Source of the DNA: Pseudonocardia sp. C8 | Lineage (GTDB): Bacteria > Actinomycetota > Actinomycetes > Mycobacteriales > Pseudonocardiaceae | Direction: 5' to 3' | DNA length: 64,000 nt | NCBI RefSeq assembly: GCF_014267175.1 | Contig: NZ_JACMTR010000002.1 | Span: 5,543,501 to 5,607,500, forward strand | Shown here: piece by piece, positions 43,301-51,536 of the stretch | Layout of the letters: each line of letters begins with the position of its first letter | Position numbering within the stretch: position 1 is the stretch's first letter | Notes under the pieces: generated by a model | The model's database searches: none | What the model saw: the letters and a program-made list of their open reading frames with translations, nothing else | Told to the model about the DNA's origin: nothing | Program-made: the position numbers and the translations under genes

Positions 43301-44785
43301 TCAGTGGTGGGCGTGGTGCCGGGCCGGGGCGGCGAGCAACCCCTCGCAGCTGCGGACGACGACCCGGGCCGCCTCCGCGGACGCCCGGCCGGTCAGCGGG
43401 CTCTCCGCGCGGCGCCGCCAGCGGCGCAGCGCGTCGGCGGCGGTGTCGTGCACGTCGCGGGGGCCGGCGTCCTCGGGGAGGCCGAGCCGGGCGGGCGCCG
43501 AGCCGCCGTCCCCGCCGAGCAGGCGCTCGGCCTCGGCCAGCGCCTCCGGCGGAAAGACGATCTTCCCGGCACGCAGGTCGGCCAGCGCCCGAAGCTCGAC
43601 GAACTCGTGCGCCCCGGCCAGGATCCGTTCCACCTCGGCGCGCAGCCGGGCCCCGGCCGGGCGCGGCTCGCGGGTCAGCACCAGGTCCACGGCGAGCAAC
43701 GCCGAGCGGGACTTCAGCAGGTCCCGGCGCTCGGAGAACTGGATGTCGAGCACCCGCCGCAGCTCGTCCAGGCCGGACCGGCGGACCAGGTCGTCGGCCA
43801 GCGCGGTCGGGTCGGTGACCCCCTGCCGGATCAGCGTGGTCGCCAGCCGCACCCCGAACAGCCCGAACCGTTCCAGCAGCCGGATCCGGGTCGCGGAGTC
43901 CGGGCGGGCCAGGTCGCCGCGGCCGAACCGGTCCGCCGAGAGCAGCAGCGCCTCGACGTCGTCCCGCGGCAGCGCGGCCAGCTCGGAGAGCGCGACGAAC
44001 TCGTCCTGTCGCATCGTCCGGGCGGTCTCGGCGAGCAGCCCGGCGACGGCGACGACGGTCTGGCACAGCCCGCGCAGCTTGTCGTCGCCGCGGTAGCGGC
44101 GGGCGATCCGGCGCGCCGAGGTGAGCGCGTCGAGCCGGCCGACCCCGATCTCGTCGGCCCGGGACAGCACCGCGATGGTGTTCACCGGGGTCGCGCGCGC
44201 GACGCCGCGGTCGTGGAAGGACTCCAGGAACCGCACGTCCCCGGCGTGCAGGTGGCGCATGAGGTAGACGACCGCGTCGGCAGGGGACGGCGCGTCCTCG
44301 GGGGTCAGGAACTGCCCGGCCCGCGCCGAGGTGTCCGCCGACAGCGACGCGATGCCCGGGGTGTCGATCAGGTTGGTGCGCCGCAGGTGCTGCGACGGCC
44401 AGTCGACGAGCAGCCGGTCGACGTCCTCCACCGGGGTGCCCTGCAGGTCGATCCGCAGCGCGCCGTCCCGCCGGGTCAGCGTCAGCGGCCGCTCGGGACG
44501 GGCGGGATCGCGCAGCCGCATCCGGACGCCGGGGGCCGGGGCGTCGGCGTACCAGGTGACGATCCGGGTGCACTCCCCGGCGTCGGTGGGCGCGATCCGT
44601 TCCCCGACCAGCGCGTTCAGCAGGGTCGACTTGCCGGCCTTCACCTTGCCGGCGATCGCGACCCGCAGCGGCTCGTCGAACCGGTCCAGGTGGTGGCGCA
44701 GCCAGCCGGCCGCCTGCGGGGAGTCGCCGTAGACGGCCAGGGCGTCCCGCAGCAGCGCGCGGGTCTGTTCGGTCAGCGCGCTCAC
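43301..44785 (-). CDS. iniC: IniC-like dynamin-family GTPase
   Basis: The 494-aa protein is a bacterial dynamin-like GTPase of nearly the same length as mycobacterial IniC. G1 is IAGKVKAGKSTLLNALVG (~residues 43-60), G3 is LIDTPGIASL and G4 is VLSRADEIG; the rest is helical and lacks a clear membrane helix, ending in a His-rich tail. In mycobacteria the IniA/IniC pair is induced by cell-wall inhibitors, and IniA has been shown to remodel membranes. The GTG at 44785 overlaps the iniA stop by 4 bp, so the pair is translationally coupled. It converges with the regulator gene. Confidence 0.9.
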   Translation of the reverse strand: MSALTEQTRALLRDALAVYGDSPQAAGWLRHHLDRFDEPLRVAIAGKVKAGKSTLLNALVGERIAPTDAGECTRIVTWYADAPAPGVRMRLRDPARPERPLTLTRRDGALRIDLQGTPVEDVDRLLVDWPSQHLRRTNLIDTPGIASLSADTSARAGQFLTPEDAPSPADAVVYLMRHLHAGDVRFLESFHDRGVARATPVNTIAVLSRADEIGVGRLDALTSARRIARRYRGDDKLRGLCQTVVAVAGLLAETARTMRQDEFVALSELAALPRDDVEALLLSADRFGRGDLARPDSATRIRLLERFGLFGVRLATTLIRQGVTDPTALADDLVRRSGLDELRRVLDIQFSERRDLLKSRSALLAVDLVLTREPRPAGARLRAEVERILAGAHEFVELRALADLRAGKIVFPPEALAEAERLLGGDGGSAPARLGLPEDAGPRDVHDTAADALRRWRRRAESPLTGRASAEAARVVVRSCEGLLAAPARHHAHH

Positions 44786-46629
44786 GACCCCTCCGCCGTC
44801 TCCACGGCCGCCGCCAGCTTCCGGGCCCGCTCGGCCAGCGCCTCGACGCGTTTCAGCTCGGCCTCCAGGTCCGCGACCCGCTTCTGCCGGACCGCGTCGT
44901 CCTTCACGGCGGTCTGGGCCGCGGAGACCGACTCCTTCAGCGCCTCGGAGAGCTCCTCGGCGAGGACGGTGAAGTGGTCGCGCAGCTCCCGCTGGATCTG
45001 CCGCAGGTTGTCCCGGGAGTCCTTGCCGACCTGGAAGGTCACCTCGTCGATGTGCCGGCGGACGGCGTTCTTGGCGTCGGCCTGGCGGCGCTGCACGAGC
45101 CGCTTCTTCTCGTCCCGCACGGTCTTCGCCCCGAACAGCAGGCCGGCCCCGATCGAGAGCGGGTTGAGCAGCGCGAACCCGGCGACCGTGGACGCCAGGC
45201 CGATCATCAGCAGGCCGCCGTACCCGCCGCGCATGCCGACGAACAGCTTCTGCCCGACCCCGAAGCTCTCCCCGACCGGCATCTCCAGCGCGTCGACCTT
45301 GCCGGCCACCGCGCCGCCGGCGATCCGCAGCTCGGGGAGCTGGACGTCGACGTCCTCCGCGAAGTGCTCGGCCACCCGCTCGGCGAGCCAGCGGGCCCGC
45401 TCGGTGGTCCACACGAAGTTCTGCGCGACCGCGTGCGAGACCTGCTTGTGGAACCACTCGGCGAACTGTTCCCAGATCTCGGCCGGGTCGGCGTCCTCCA
45501 GCAGCTGCTCGCCGTCCCGGGCGACGGCGCGGAGCCGGTCGCGCAGGTCGTAGTCGATGTCGGCGATCAGGTCGGCGACGCCGTCGTTCAACGTGGTCTG
45601 CCAGCGTGCCGACCGCTGCCGCAGCGCGTCCACACGGGACTTGGCGGCCTCGAGGTCCTTCGCCAGGGCGCCGGCCTTCTCCGGGTCGTTCTGCGACATC
45701 AGCTCGGCGCGCATCGTCGCCTCGAGCGCCTGGCAGGTGACCAGGACGTCCTGGCTGGTGGACCGGCGGCTCAGGTCGTCGGCCCGGGAGACGACCTTGC
45801 GGAGCAGGAAGCCGACCAGCGCCTGGAACCCGGACTCGGCGATGAGGTCGAGGTCCTGGGTGCGTGCCGCGTGCAGCCGCAGCGCCGACGACACCGGCAG
45901 CACCTGCGCGTCGATCCGGGCGCGGGCCAGGTGGGCCTCGTCGAGCTCGACGATCCGCCGCCAGTGCGGGTACAGGTCGGTCTTGGTGACCACGCAGGCG
46001 ACGTTCGGGCAGAGCTTGCGCGCGGCCTGCAGGAAGTCGATCTCCGGGGCGGTGTACTCCTGGCTGGCGTCGGAGACCAGCAGGACGGCGTCGGCGGTCG
46101 GCAGCGCGGACATCGTCGCGGCCCCGTGCGCGGACCCCAGCCCGCCGACACCGGGGGTGTCGACGAGGACCAGGCCGCTCTGCAGCAGCTTGCGGGGCAG
46201 GGTGACCTCGGCGCGGGCGAGGCCGGCCCGGTTGCCGGGGTTGCCGCCCTCGGAGACGTGCTCGGCCAGCTGCTCGAGCGGGACCGTGGTCCGCTCGCCG
46301 CCGCCGTCCTCGCGCACGAGGGTCACCGTGGTGTCCTCGCCGTAGCGCACGACGGTGGGGACGGCGGTGGCGATGTCGTCGTCGACCGGGCAGACCCCTG
46401 CGTTGACCAGCGCGTTCACCAGCTGGCTCTTGCCCTGCTTGAACTCGCCGACGACCAGCACGCGCACGGCCGGGTCGGTGAGGCGCGCCTTGGCCTGCTT
46501 CAGCCGGGGCGCGAGGTCCGGGCGGTCGTAGGCGTCGACCGCCTTCAGGGCCAGATCGACCAGGCCCATCGCCTCCGGCACTGCCACGTGCGCCCCGCCC
46601 CCCACATCGCTACGGAGCGGTCCGGACAC
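44782..46629 (-). CDS. iniA: IniA-like dynamin-family GTPase
   Basis: The 615-aa protein has the dynamin GTPase motifs VVGEFKQGKSQLVNALVNAG (G1), LVDTPGVGGLGSAHGAA (G3) and VVTKTDLYPH (G4), a helical stalk, and a hydrophobic membrane-inserting stretch GLLMIGLASTVAGFALLNPL (residues ~465-495) followed by long coiled helices. This is the IniA layout, in which the hydrophobic loop anchors the protein in the membrane for fission or sealing. GTG 46629 is the longest start; GTG codons 15-17 residues downstream (VAVPEAM) are alternatives. A strong hairpin lies just upstream, between it and the IniB-like gene. Confidence 0.9.
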   Translation of the reverse strand: MSGPLRSDVGGGAHVAVPEAMGLVDLALKAVDAYDRPDLAPRLKQAKARLTDPAVRVLVVGEFKQGKSQLVNALVNAGVCPVDDDIATAVPTVVRYGEDTTVTLVREDGGGERTTVPLEQLAEHVSEGGNPGNRAGLARAEVTLPRKLLQSGLVLVDTPGVGGLGSAHGAATMSALPTADAVLLVSDASQEYTAPEIDFLQAARKLCPNVACVVTKTDLYPHWRRIVELDEAHLARARIDAQVLPVSSALRLHAARTQDLDLIAESGFQALVGFLLRKVVSRADDLSRRSTSQDVLVTCQALEATMRAELMSQNDPEKAGALAKDLEAAKSRVDALRQRSARWQTTLNDGVADLIADIDYDLRDRLRAVARDGEQLLEDADPAEIWEQFAEWFHKQVSHAVAQNFVWTTERARWLAERVAEHFAEDVDVQLPELRIAGGAVAGKVDALEMPVGESFGVGQKLFVGMRGGYGGLLMIGLASTVAGFALLNPLSIGAGLLFGAKTVRDEKKRLVQRRQADAKNAVRRHIDEVTFQVGKDSRDNLRQIQRELRDHFTVLAEELSEALKESVSAAQTAVKDDAVRQKRVADLEAELKRVEALAERARKLAAAVETAEGS

Positions 46630-46663
46630 CGCTCGTCACGTTCCTGTCATGGATACACGAACG

Positions 46664-46707
46664 CCATCGGCCCCGGTCACCCACGGGTGGGTGACCGGGG
46701 CCGATGG
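46664..46707 (-). terminator. Perfect 20-bp hairpin between iniB-like and iniA genes
   Basis: CCATCGGCCCCGGTCACCCA (46664-46683) is exactly complementary to 46688-46707 with a 4-nt CGGG loop. On the minus strand it comes 58 nt after the IniB-like stop and 35 nt before the iniA start, so it probably ends or attenuates transcription into iniA. Confidence 0.85.
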
Positions 46708-46764
46708 GCCACGCGGTCCAGCCGGCTGCTCCGCGGAGCAGTGGCGAGATCGTCTCGCGAAAAC

Positions 46765-47553
46765 TCAGGCCACGTCGAGGGACGTGTCGTTGTGCGACTG
46801 GTCGTGGGTGACGGTCTCGCTGTTGTCGGTCACCGAGACGTCGTTGTCCTCGCTGCTGTCCACGTTGTGCGAGTCCGAGACGTCGGTCGTCGTGGTGGTC
46901 GTGTTCTCGGTGTCGTTGAACGAGCCGGAGGCGTCGTGCGAGCCGGCCGCGTTGCCGCCCACCGAGGCCGCCGAGCCGTCGTCGGCGGCGATGTCGCCGG
47001 TGCTGGTGGCGTCGCCGTCGCCGAACGCGACGGTGTTGTCGTCGCCGCGCACCACGTCGTTGTCGTCACCGACGACGTTGTCGTCGCCGGTGGTGACCGT
47101 GGAGTCCTCGATGTCGTCGCCCGCGGCCACCGCACCGTCGCCGGACGCGACGACCGAGTTCGTCTCGATGTCCTGGTTGAAGTCGCCGCCGCCGGTGTCG
47201 ATGTTCTGGTTGATCGAGTTGTCCACGATGGTGTCGCGGTCGTCCACGTTGTACGTGTAGTGGTTGTTCGTCACGTACCGCTCGATGTACTCGGCCGGGT
47301 CCTCGCCGGGCTTGGGGTGCTCGACCGGGGGCGGCGGGGCGTGGTGGCCACCGCCGGTGTTGTAGTCGCGGTCGAACGAGACCTCGTCGTTGTCCTGGAC
47401 CAGGACGATGGCGTCGCGGACGTCCTCGGCGCTGGCCTCGGACAGGCCGCAGGAGGCCAGGACCCCGTGCGGGTCTTCCTTGAACTCGGCGAGCAGCTGC
47501 GGGTCGCGCAGCAGGTCCAGGATGAACTGGATCAGCGACTTCTCGGCGGACAT
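46765..47553 (-). CDS. IniB N-terminal-domain protein, second copy
   Basis: The 262-aa protein begins MSAEKSLIQFILDLLRDPQL and continues CGLSEASAEDVRDAIVLVQD, the ~50-residue IniB N-terminal domain. The rest is Asp/Asn/Gly/Ser/Thr-rich: DTIVDNSINQNIDTGGGDFN, then GDGAVAAGDDIEDSTVTTGD and short GDDN repeats, with almost no Lys or Arg. It is likely extended or forms a repetitive acidic fold. ATG 47553 follows GAGGAG. It is a tandem paralogue of the gene at 47675, very similar through the middle, and lies upstream of iniA as iniB does in mycobacteria, whose own tail is Ala/Gly-rich instead. Confidence 0.85.
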   Translation of the reverse strand: MSAEKSLIQFILDLLRDPQLLAEFKEDPHGVLASCGLSEASAEDVRDAIVLVQDNDEVSFDRDYNTGGGHHAPPPPVEHPKPGEDPAEYIERYVTNNHYTYNVDDRDTIVDNSINQNIDTGGGDFNQDIETNSVVASGDGAVAAGDDIEDSTVTTGDDNVVGDDNDVVRGDDNTVAFGDGDATSTGDIAADDGSAASVGGNAAGSHDASGSFNDTENTTTTTTDVSDSHNVDSSEDNDVSVTDNSETVTHDQSHNDTSLDVA

Positions 47554-47618
47554 GGCGTTCTCCTCAGGAGGTGCCGTCGCGCGCGGTCGGGCGACGGGTG
47601 CGTGGAGGGGGGGAAGGA

Positions 47619-47655
47619 GGTCACCGGGCCGGGGCGGGGACCCGGCCCGGTGACC
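47619..47655 (-). terminator. 15-bp hairpin between the two IniB-like genes
   Basis: GGTCACCGGGCCGGG (47619-47633) pairs perfectly with CCCGGCCCGGTGACC (47641-47655) around a 7-nt loop, 19 nt after the stop of the first IniB-like gene. It shares GGTCACC with the hairpin before iniA. Confidence 0.8.
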
Positions 47656-47674
47656 GGTCGTGCGAGCCCGACGA

Positions 47675-48481
47675 TCAGGCGTCGACCTCGAGGTTGTTGT
47701 GCGAGTTGGTGTCGGTGTGGGTCTGGCTGTTGTTCTCGAACGACGAGTCGTTGTCCTGGCTGCTGTCCTGGTTGAACGAGTCCTCGATCTCGGTCTCGTT
47801 CGTCGTGGTCGTGGTGGTCTCGTTGAACGAGTCGGTGGCGTCGTGCGAGCCGCTGGCGTTGCCGCCCACGGAGACCGCGGAGCCGTCGTCGGCGGAGATG
47901 TCGCCGGTGCTGGTCGCGTTGCCGGATCCGAACGCGACCGTGTTGCCGTCGCCGTCCACCACGTTGTTCCCGTCGCCGACGATGTTCCCGTTGCCGGTGG
48001 TGACCGTGGAGTCCTCGATGTCGCCGCCGGCGGCCACGGCGCCGTCGCCCGAGGCGGTGACCGAGTTGGTCTCGATCTCCTGGTCGAAGTCGCCGCCGCC
48101 GGTGTCGACGTTCTGGTTGATCGAGTTGTCCACGATGGTGTCGCGGTCGTCCACGTTGTACTCGTAGTGGTTGTCCTTGACGTGGACGGTCTCGTGGTGG
48201 CCGCCGCCGTCGTGGCCGCCCTCCTTGCCGCCGTCCCAGTTCCAGCCGCCCTTGCCGCCGTCGTAGCCGGTGTCGTAGTTCCGGTCGAACGAGACGGTGT
48301 CGTTGTCCTGCATCAGGACGATGGCGTCGTGCACGTCCTCGGGGGTGTACTCGTCGAGGCCGTAGTAGTGCAGGACCGCCTGCGGGTCCTTCTCGAACCA
48401 GTCCCGGATCTGGATGCTCTCCGAGTCGCCGGCCAGCAGCTTCTTGATGAACTCGATCAGGGTGAGGGGCTCGGTGGCCAT
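47675..48481 (-). CDS. IniB N-terminal-domain protein, first copy
   Basis: The 268-aa protein starts MATEPLTLIEFIKKLLAGDS and has YYGLDEYTPEDVHDAIVLMQ, the IniB N-terminal domain, then a Gly/Trp/His spacer (GGKGGWNWDGGKEGGHDGGG) and an acidic Asn/Asp/Thr-rich region: NSINQNVDTGGGDFDQEIET, GNGNIVGDGNNVVDGDGNTV and NNSQTHTDTNSHNNLEVDA. The Asn/Gly/Asp pattern could form a beta-solenoid. ATG 48481 has GGAGGA upstream and replaces a longer frame to 48541. A probable -10 TAGCTT lies at 48545-48550. It is the first gene of the operon and is divergent from the Hsp70-like gene. Confidence 0.87.
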   Translation of the reverse strand: MATEPLTLIEFIKKLLAGDSESIQIRDWFEKDPQAVLHYYGLDEYTPEDVHDAIVLMQDNDTVSFDRNYDTGYDGGKGGWNWDGGKEGGHDGGGHHETVHVKDNHYEYNVDDRDTIVDNSINQNVDTGGGDFDQEIETNSVTASGDGAVAAGGDIEDSTVTTGNGNIVGDGNNVVDGDGNTVAFGSGNATSTGDISADDGSAVSVGGNASGSHDATDSFNETTTTTTNETEIEDSFNQDSSQDNDSSFENNSQTHTDTNSHNNLEVDA

Positions 48482-48749
48482 GGTGTCCTCCGCGGGGGCT
48501 CGGTGGTGGTTACCGGTCGAGGGCCTCGGCCGGTGCTGCAACGAAAGCTAGGGGTGCCGGCCGCGCCGGCCATCGGGGATCGCTCCGGGTCCCGATCGGG
48601 GGCATTAGGGGATCCGCCCCCCATCGCGGATCGCTGCACGGCACGGGTTAACAAAGGGGTGTCGCGGACCGATGCCATCCCCGAAGCACGCCACCGCCCG
48701 CCGGTGGTGTCGCCACCGCACACGCGTGCCGCCGACGAGGGGACGGAGC
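48482..48749. promoter_or_regulatory. Divergent promoter region, iniB-like / Hsp70-like
   Basis: A 15-bp sequence CCATCGGGGATCGCT (48570-48584) recurs as CCATCGCGGATCGCT (48621-48635), one mismatch, 51 bp apart, about five helical turns. They flank the likely promoters: TAGCTT (48545-48550, minus strand) for the iniB operon, and a TTAACA region (48648-48653) for the other direction. The repeats are candidate binding sites for the IniR-like regulator. Confidence 0.55.
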
Positions 48750-50867
48750 ATGTCCTACCTGCTCGGGATCGACCTCGGTGCGACCGTGGTGACCGCCGCG
48801 GTCCTGCCGGACGGCGGTGCCGCCGGTCCCGACGGTGTCTCCGCGCTGCCGGCGGTCCTGGTCGCGACGCCGGACGGCGACCTCCTCTGTGGTGACGCCG
48901 CCCGCAGGCGGGCACCGTCCGAACCGGACCGTGTCGCGCGCGGCTTCCTCGACCGGGTCGGTGACCCGACCCCGCTGTCGCTCGGCGACGTCCCGTACCG
49001 CCCCGAGGACCTCTGTGCCCGGCTGGTCCGCCGGCTGGTGGACGACGTCGTCGCCCGGTACGGCACGGAGCCGGCGCGCATCGCCGTGACCCACCCGGTC
49101 GCCTGGGGACGGCACAAGAAGGACCTGTTGGCCGGGGCGCTGGCCCGGCACGGGCTGACCGCCGCACTGGTGGCCGCGCCGCAGGCCGTCGCACTGGCCC
49201 ACCGGGCGGCGCACCCGGGCGGGGCCCCGGTCGCCGTCGTGGACCTGGGCGGCAGCGGCACCACGGTGACCGTCCTGTCGCCGGCCCCGTCCGGGGGCAT
49301 GCCGGTGCCCGCCGGGCGGGCCGTGGTGTTCGCCCGCGGCGGCGCCGACGTCGACGACGCGGTGTTCGCCTTCGTCCGCCGGGCCACGCCGGCGTTCGAC
49401 ACCCTGGACGTCGACGACCCCCGGGTACTGGTGGCCCTCGCAGAGCTGCGCGACACGTGCCGGACGGCCAAGGAGGTGCTGTCCGCCGACACCGTGGTGA
49501 CCGTGCCGGTCGACCTGCCGGGGGTCCGCACCTCGGTCCGCATCCACCGCGCGGATCTCGACGAGCTCGCCCGCCCGGTCCTCGAGCCGGTCGCCGACCT
49601 TGTCGCGGACGTCGTCGCGGAGGTCCCGGACGCCGAGGTGCTCCTGGCCGGCGGTTCCGCGCGGATGCCGGTCGCCGTGCAGGTCCTCTCCGCCGGGCTC
49701 GGGCGGCCGCTGGCGGTGTGCGCCGATCCGGTGCACGACGCCGCCCGCGGCGCGGCGCTTGCCGTGGCCCCGGTGGCCGGGACCGTGCGGCCGGCCGGCG
49801 CCGCGAGCGGGACCGCGCGTGCGGCCGGGGCCGCCCGGCCGGCCGGCGCCGCCATGGGGACCCCGCCCGGTGGGGTCCCGGCCGGGTCGTGGGCGGCGCC
49901 CCGGATCCCCGCGCCTCGCGAGCCCGGTACCCCGCCCGGTGGTGTTCCGGCCGGGCCGCGCGCGGTGCCGTGTCGCCCCGCGGCCCGCGCGCCCGAGCCG
50001 CGCCGGGCCGGATCGGACCGGACGGCCGGCGTGCTGGCGGCGCCGCCGGCCGCCGTACCGGCCCCGCGGGCCGGTGGCGGTGCCGCCGTTGCGCCGGAGG
50101 CGGCCGAGCAGGCCACGGCCGCCTCGGGCGCCGGTCAGCGCCCGGTCCACCCCCGCGGGGACGGTGCGTCCCCCGCCGGGACCGCACAGGCCTGGCCGGT
50201 CCGGCCCCGCCGTTCGCCCCCCGCGCTGCAGGCCGCGGAGCTCGGCGCGCCCGCCGCGGACACGGTCGTCACGCAGGACACCGGCCGGGCCGCCACCCTC
50301 CGCGCCCCGGCCCGGCGTGTGCTGGCCGGCGCGGGCGGGATCGCCTGTGCGGCGGTGGTGGCGGGTGCGCTGCTGCTCTGGCCGTCCTCGCCGGCGTCGA
50401 TCGGCGAGCTCAGCGCCGCGCCGACGATGCCGGCCACCTCGGTGCCCGCGCCGGTACCGGTTCCGCCTCCGGCGGCGGAGCCCGGAGCCGCCCCGGTGGC
50501 GGTCACGGACCCGGCCGTCCCCGCGTCCGCCCCCACCCGGGCGGCCACGGCACCCGGCCGGGCGGGCACCGCGGACGCGACCGTCACCGCCCGGAGCCGG
50601 ACCGCGGCTCCCGCGCCCGACCGCATCCCGGGGGCCCGCCCCCGGACGACCACGCCCGTTCCGGGCCCCGTCGTTCCCCCCGCGACCCCGAACCCCACGC
50701 CGGCAGCGGCCCCGGACGAGACCCCGGTCACACCGGAGCCAACCACGGGTGCCCCCCGGACGTCTTACCCGGTGTCGCCGGAGCCGTCGACCCCGCCGTC
50801 ACCGGCGACGGAAGCGGCACCACCGGCCGGCTCGCCCCCACCCACGACCCCGGGAGCGAGCGCGTGA
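48750..50867 (+). CDS. Membrane-anchored Hsp70-type ATPase without substrate domain
   Basis: The 705-aa protein opens with an Hsp70/actin-fold nucleotide-binding domain: phosphate-1 GIDLGATVVTAAVLPDGG (residues 5-22), connect region RIAVTHPVAWGRHKKDLLAG, phosphate-2 VAVVDLGGSGTTVTVL (~163-178) and adenosine motif VLLAGGSARMPVAVQVL (~298-314). The usual substrate-binding domain is missing. Instead a Pro/Ala/Gly/Arg linker (~340-520) leads to one helix (GIACAAVVAGALLLWP, ~530-545) and a Pro/Thr/Ala-rich, probably exported tail. ATG 48750 follows GAGGGGACGGAG. It is divergent from the iniB-like operon, suggesting a shared role in envelope stress. Confidence 0.85.
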   Translation: MSYLLGIDLGATVVTAAVLPDGGAAGPDGVSALPAVLVATPDGDLLCGDAARRRAPSEPDRVARGFLDRVGDPTPLSLGDVPYRPEDLCARLVRRLVDDVVARYGTEPARIAVTHPVAWGRHKKDLLAGALARHGLTAALVAAPQAVALAHRAAHPGGAPVAVVDLGGSGTTVTVLSPAPSGGMPVPAGRAVVFARGGADVDDAVFAFVRRATPAFDTLDVDDPRVLVALAELRDTCRTAKEVLSADTVVTVPVDLPGVRTSVRIHRADLDELARPVLEPVADLVADVVAEVPDAEVLLAGGSARMPVAVQVLSAGLGRPLAVCADPVHDAARGAALAVAPVAGTVRPAGAASGTARAAGAARPAGAAMGTPPGGVPAGSWAAPRIPAPREPGTPPGGVPAGPRAVPCRPAARAPEPRRAGSDRTAGVLAAPPAAVPAPRAGGGAAVAPEAAEQATAASGAGQRPVHPRGDGASPAGTAQAWPVRPRRSPPALQAAELGAPAADTVVTQDTGRAATLRAPARRVLAGAGGIACAAVVAGALLLWPSSPASIGELSAAPTMPATSVPAPVPVPPPAAEPGAAPVAVTDPAVPASAPTRAATAPGRAGTADATVTARSRTAAPAPDRIPGARPRTTTPVPGPVVPPATPNPTPAAAPDETPVTPEPTTGAPRTSYPVSPEPSTPPSPATEAAPPAGSPPPTTPGASA

Positions 50868-51125
50868 ACCTCGATCACCCACTGCGCTGCAACGACAGCG
50901 GCGAGTGACCCCCGCCCCTCCGGCACCGCGCCAGGGACGGGATGATTCGGACCGCCGGGTCGGCGTGGAACCGGGAGCCCCCACGCCGGCTCGGCCCCTC
51001 ACGGCCGTCGCCGCACCCGGTGCACGAAGGTGTGACGGCGGCGGTGCCGTGCCGTGCTCCCGCATCCCTTCCGACGTGGTAGAACGTCAGAGGGTCACGG
51101 GGTGGGCACGGTCTGAGGGGAGCTC
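50868..51125. other. Spacer after the Hsp70-like gene
   Basis: No gene-like frame is visible. GAGGGGAGCT near 51115-51124 is the ribosome-binding site of the next gene. I see no strong hairpin. Confidence 0.4.
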
Positions 51126-51470
51126 GTGGTGACACGGTTGGCGGGGGCGGTCATCGGCATGTCTGCGGTGGCCTTGTTGATGGCCTACCTGGCTTTCGAC
51201 TGGCCGGTCCTTCTGGTCGGCGGGCCCCTGTTCGTGGGCGTCACGTTCACGGTGCTGGCGCTGGCGCTGACCGAACGTCCCCGGGCGCTGCTCCGCGAGC
51301 GCCGGGCGTCCGGAACCGGAGCGTCGCCCTGGAAGGGTGCCGCCGAGCGTGGCGAACCCGCGGCCGGCGGCCTGATGAGCGGGTTCTTCGAGGTCAGCCC
51401 ACAGCCCGGTCCGCTGCCGGAGCAGCGCACCGCACCGTCGACCGGCGCCCGCCCGGCAGGAGCCCGCTAG
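51126..51470 (+). CDS. Small membrane protein, 114 aa
   Basis: Two hydrophobic helices at the N-terminus (GAVIGMSAVALLMAYLAF and VLLVGGPLFVGVTFTVLALA) are followed by a charged, Pro/Gly/Ala-rich cytoplasmic tail. GTG 51126 (or GTG 51129) has GAGGGGAGCT immediately upstream. No family is recognised. It may belong with the Hsp70-like gene or with the transporter-like gene that follows 66 bp later. Confidence 0.7.
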   Translation: MVTRLAGAVIGMSAVALLMAYLAFDWPVLLVGGPLFVGVTFTVLALALTERPRALLRERRASGTGASPWKGAAERGEPAAGGLMSGFFEVSPQPGPLPEQRTAPSTGARPAGAR

Positions 51471-51536
51471 CGGCAGGGACAATCGGGCGGTGCCGAGCTG
51501 CGTGACCGCCCGTATCCGGAGTCCCCGGGGGCGCGC

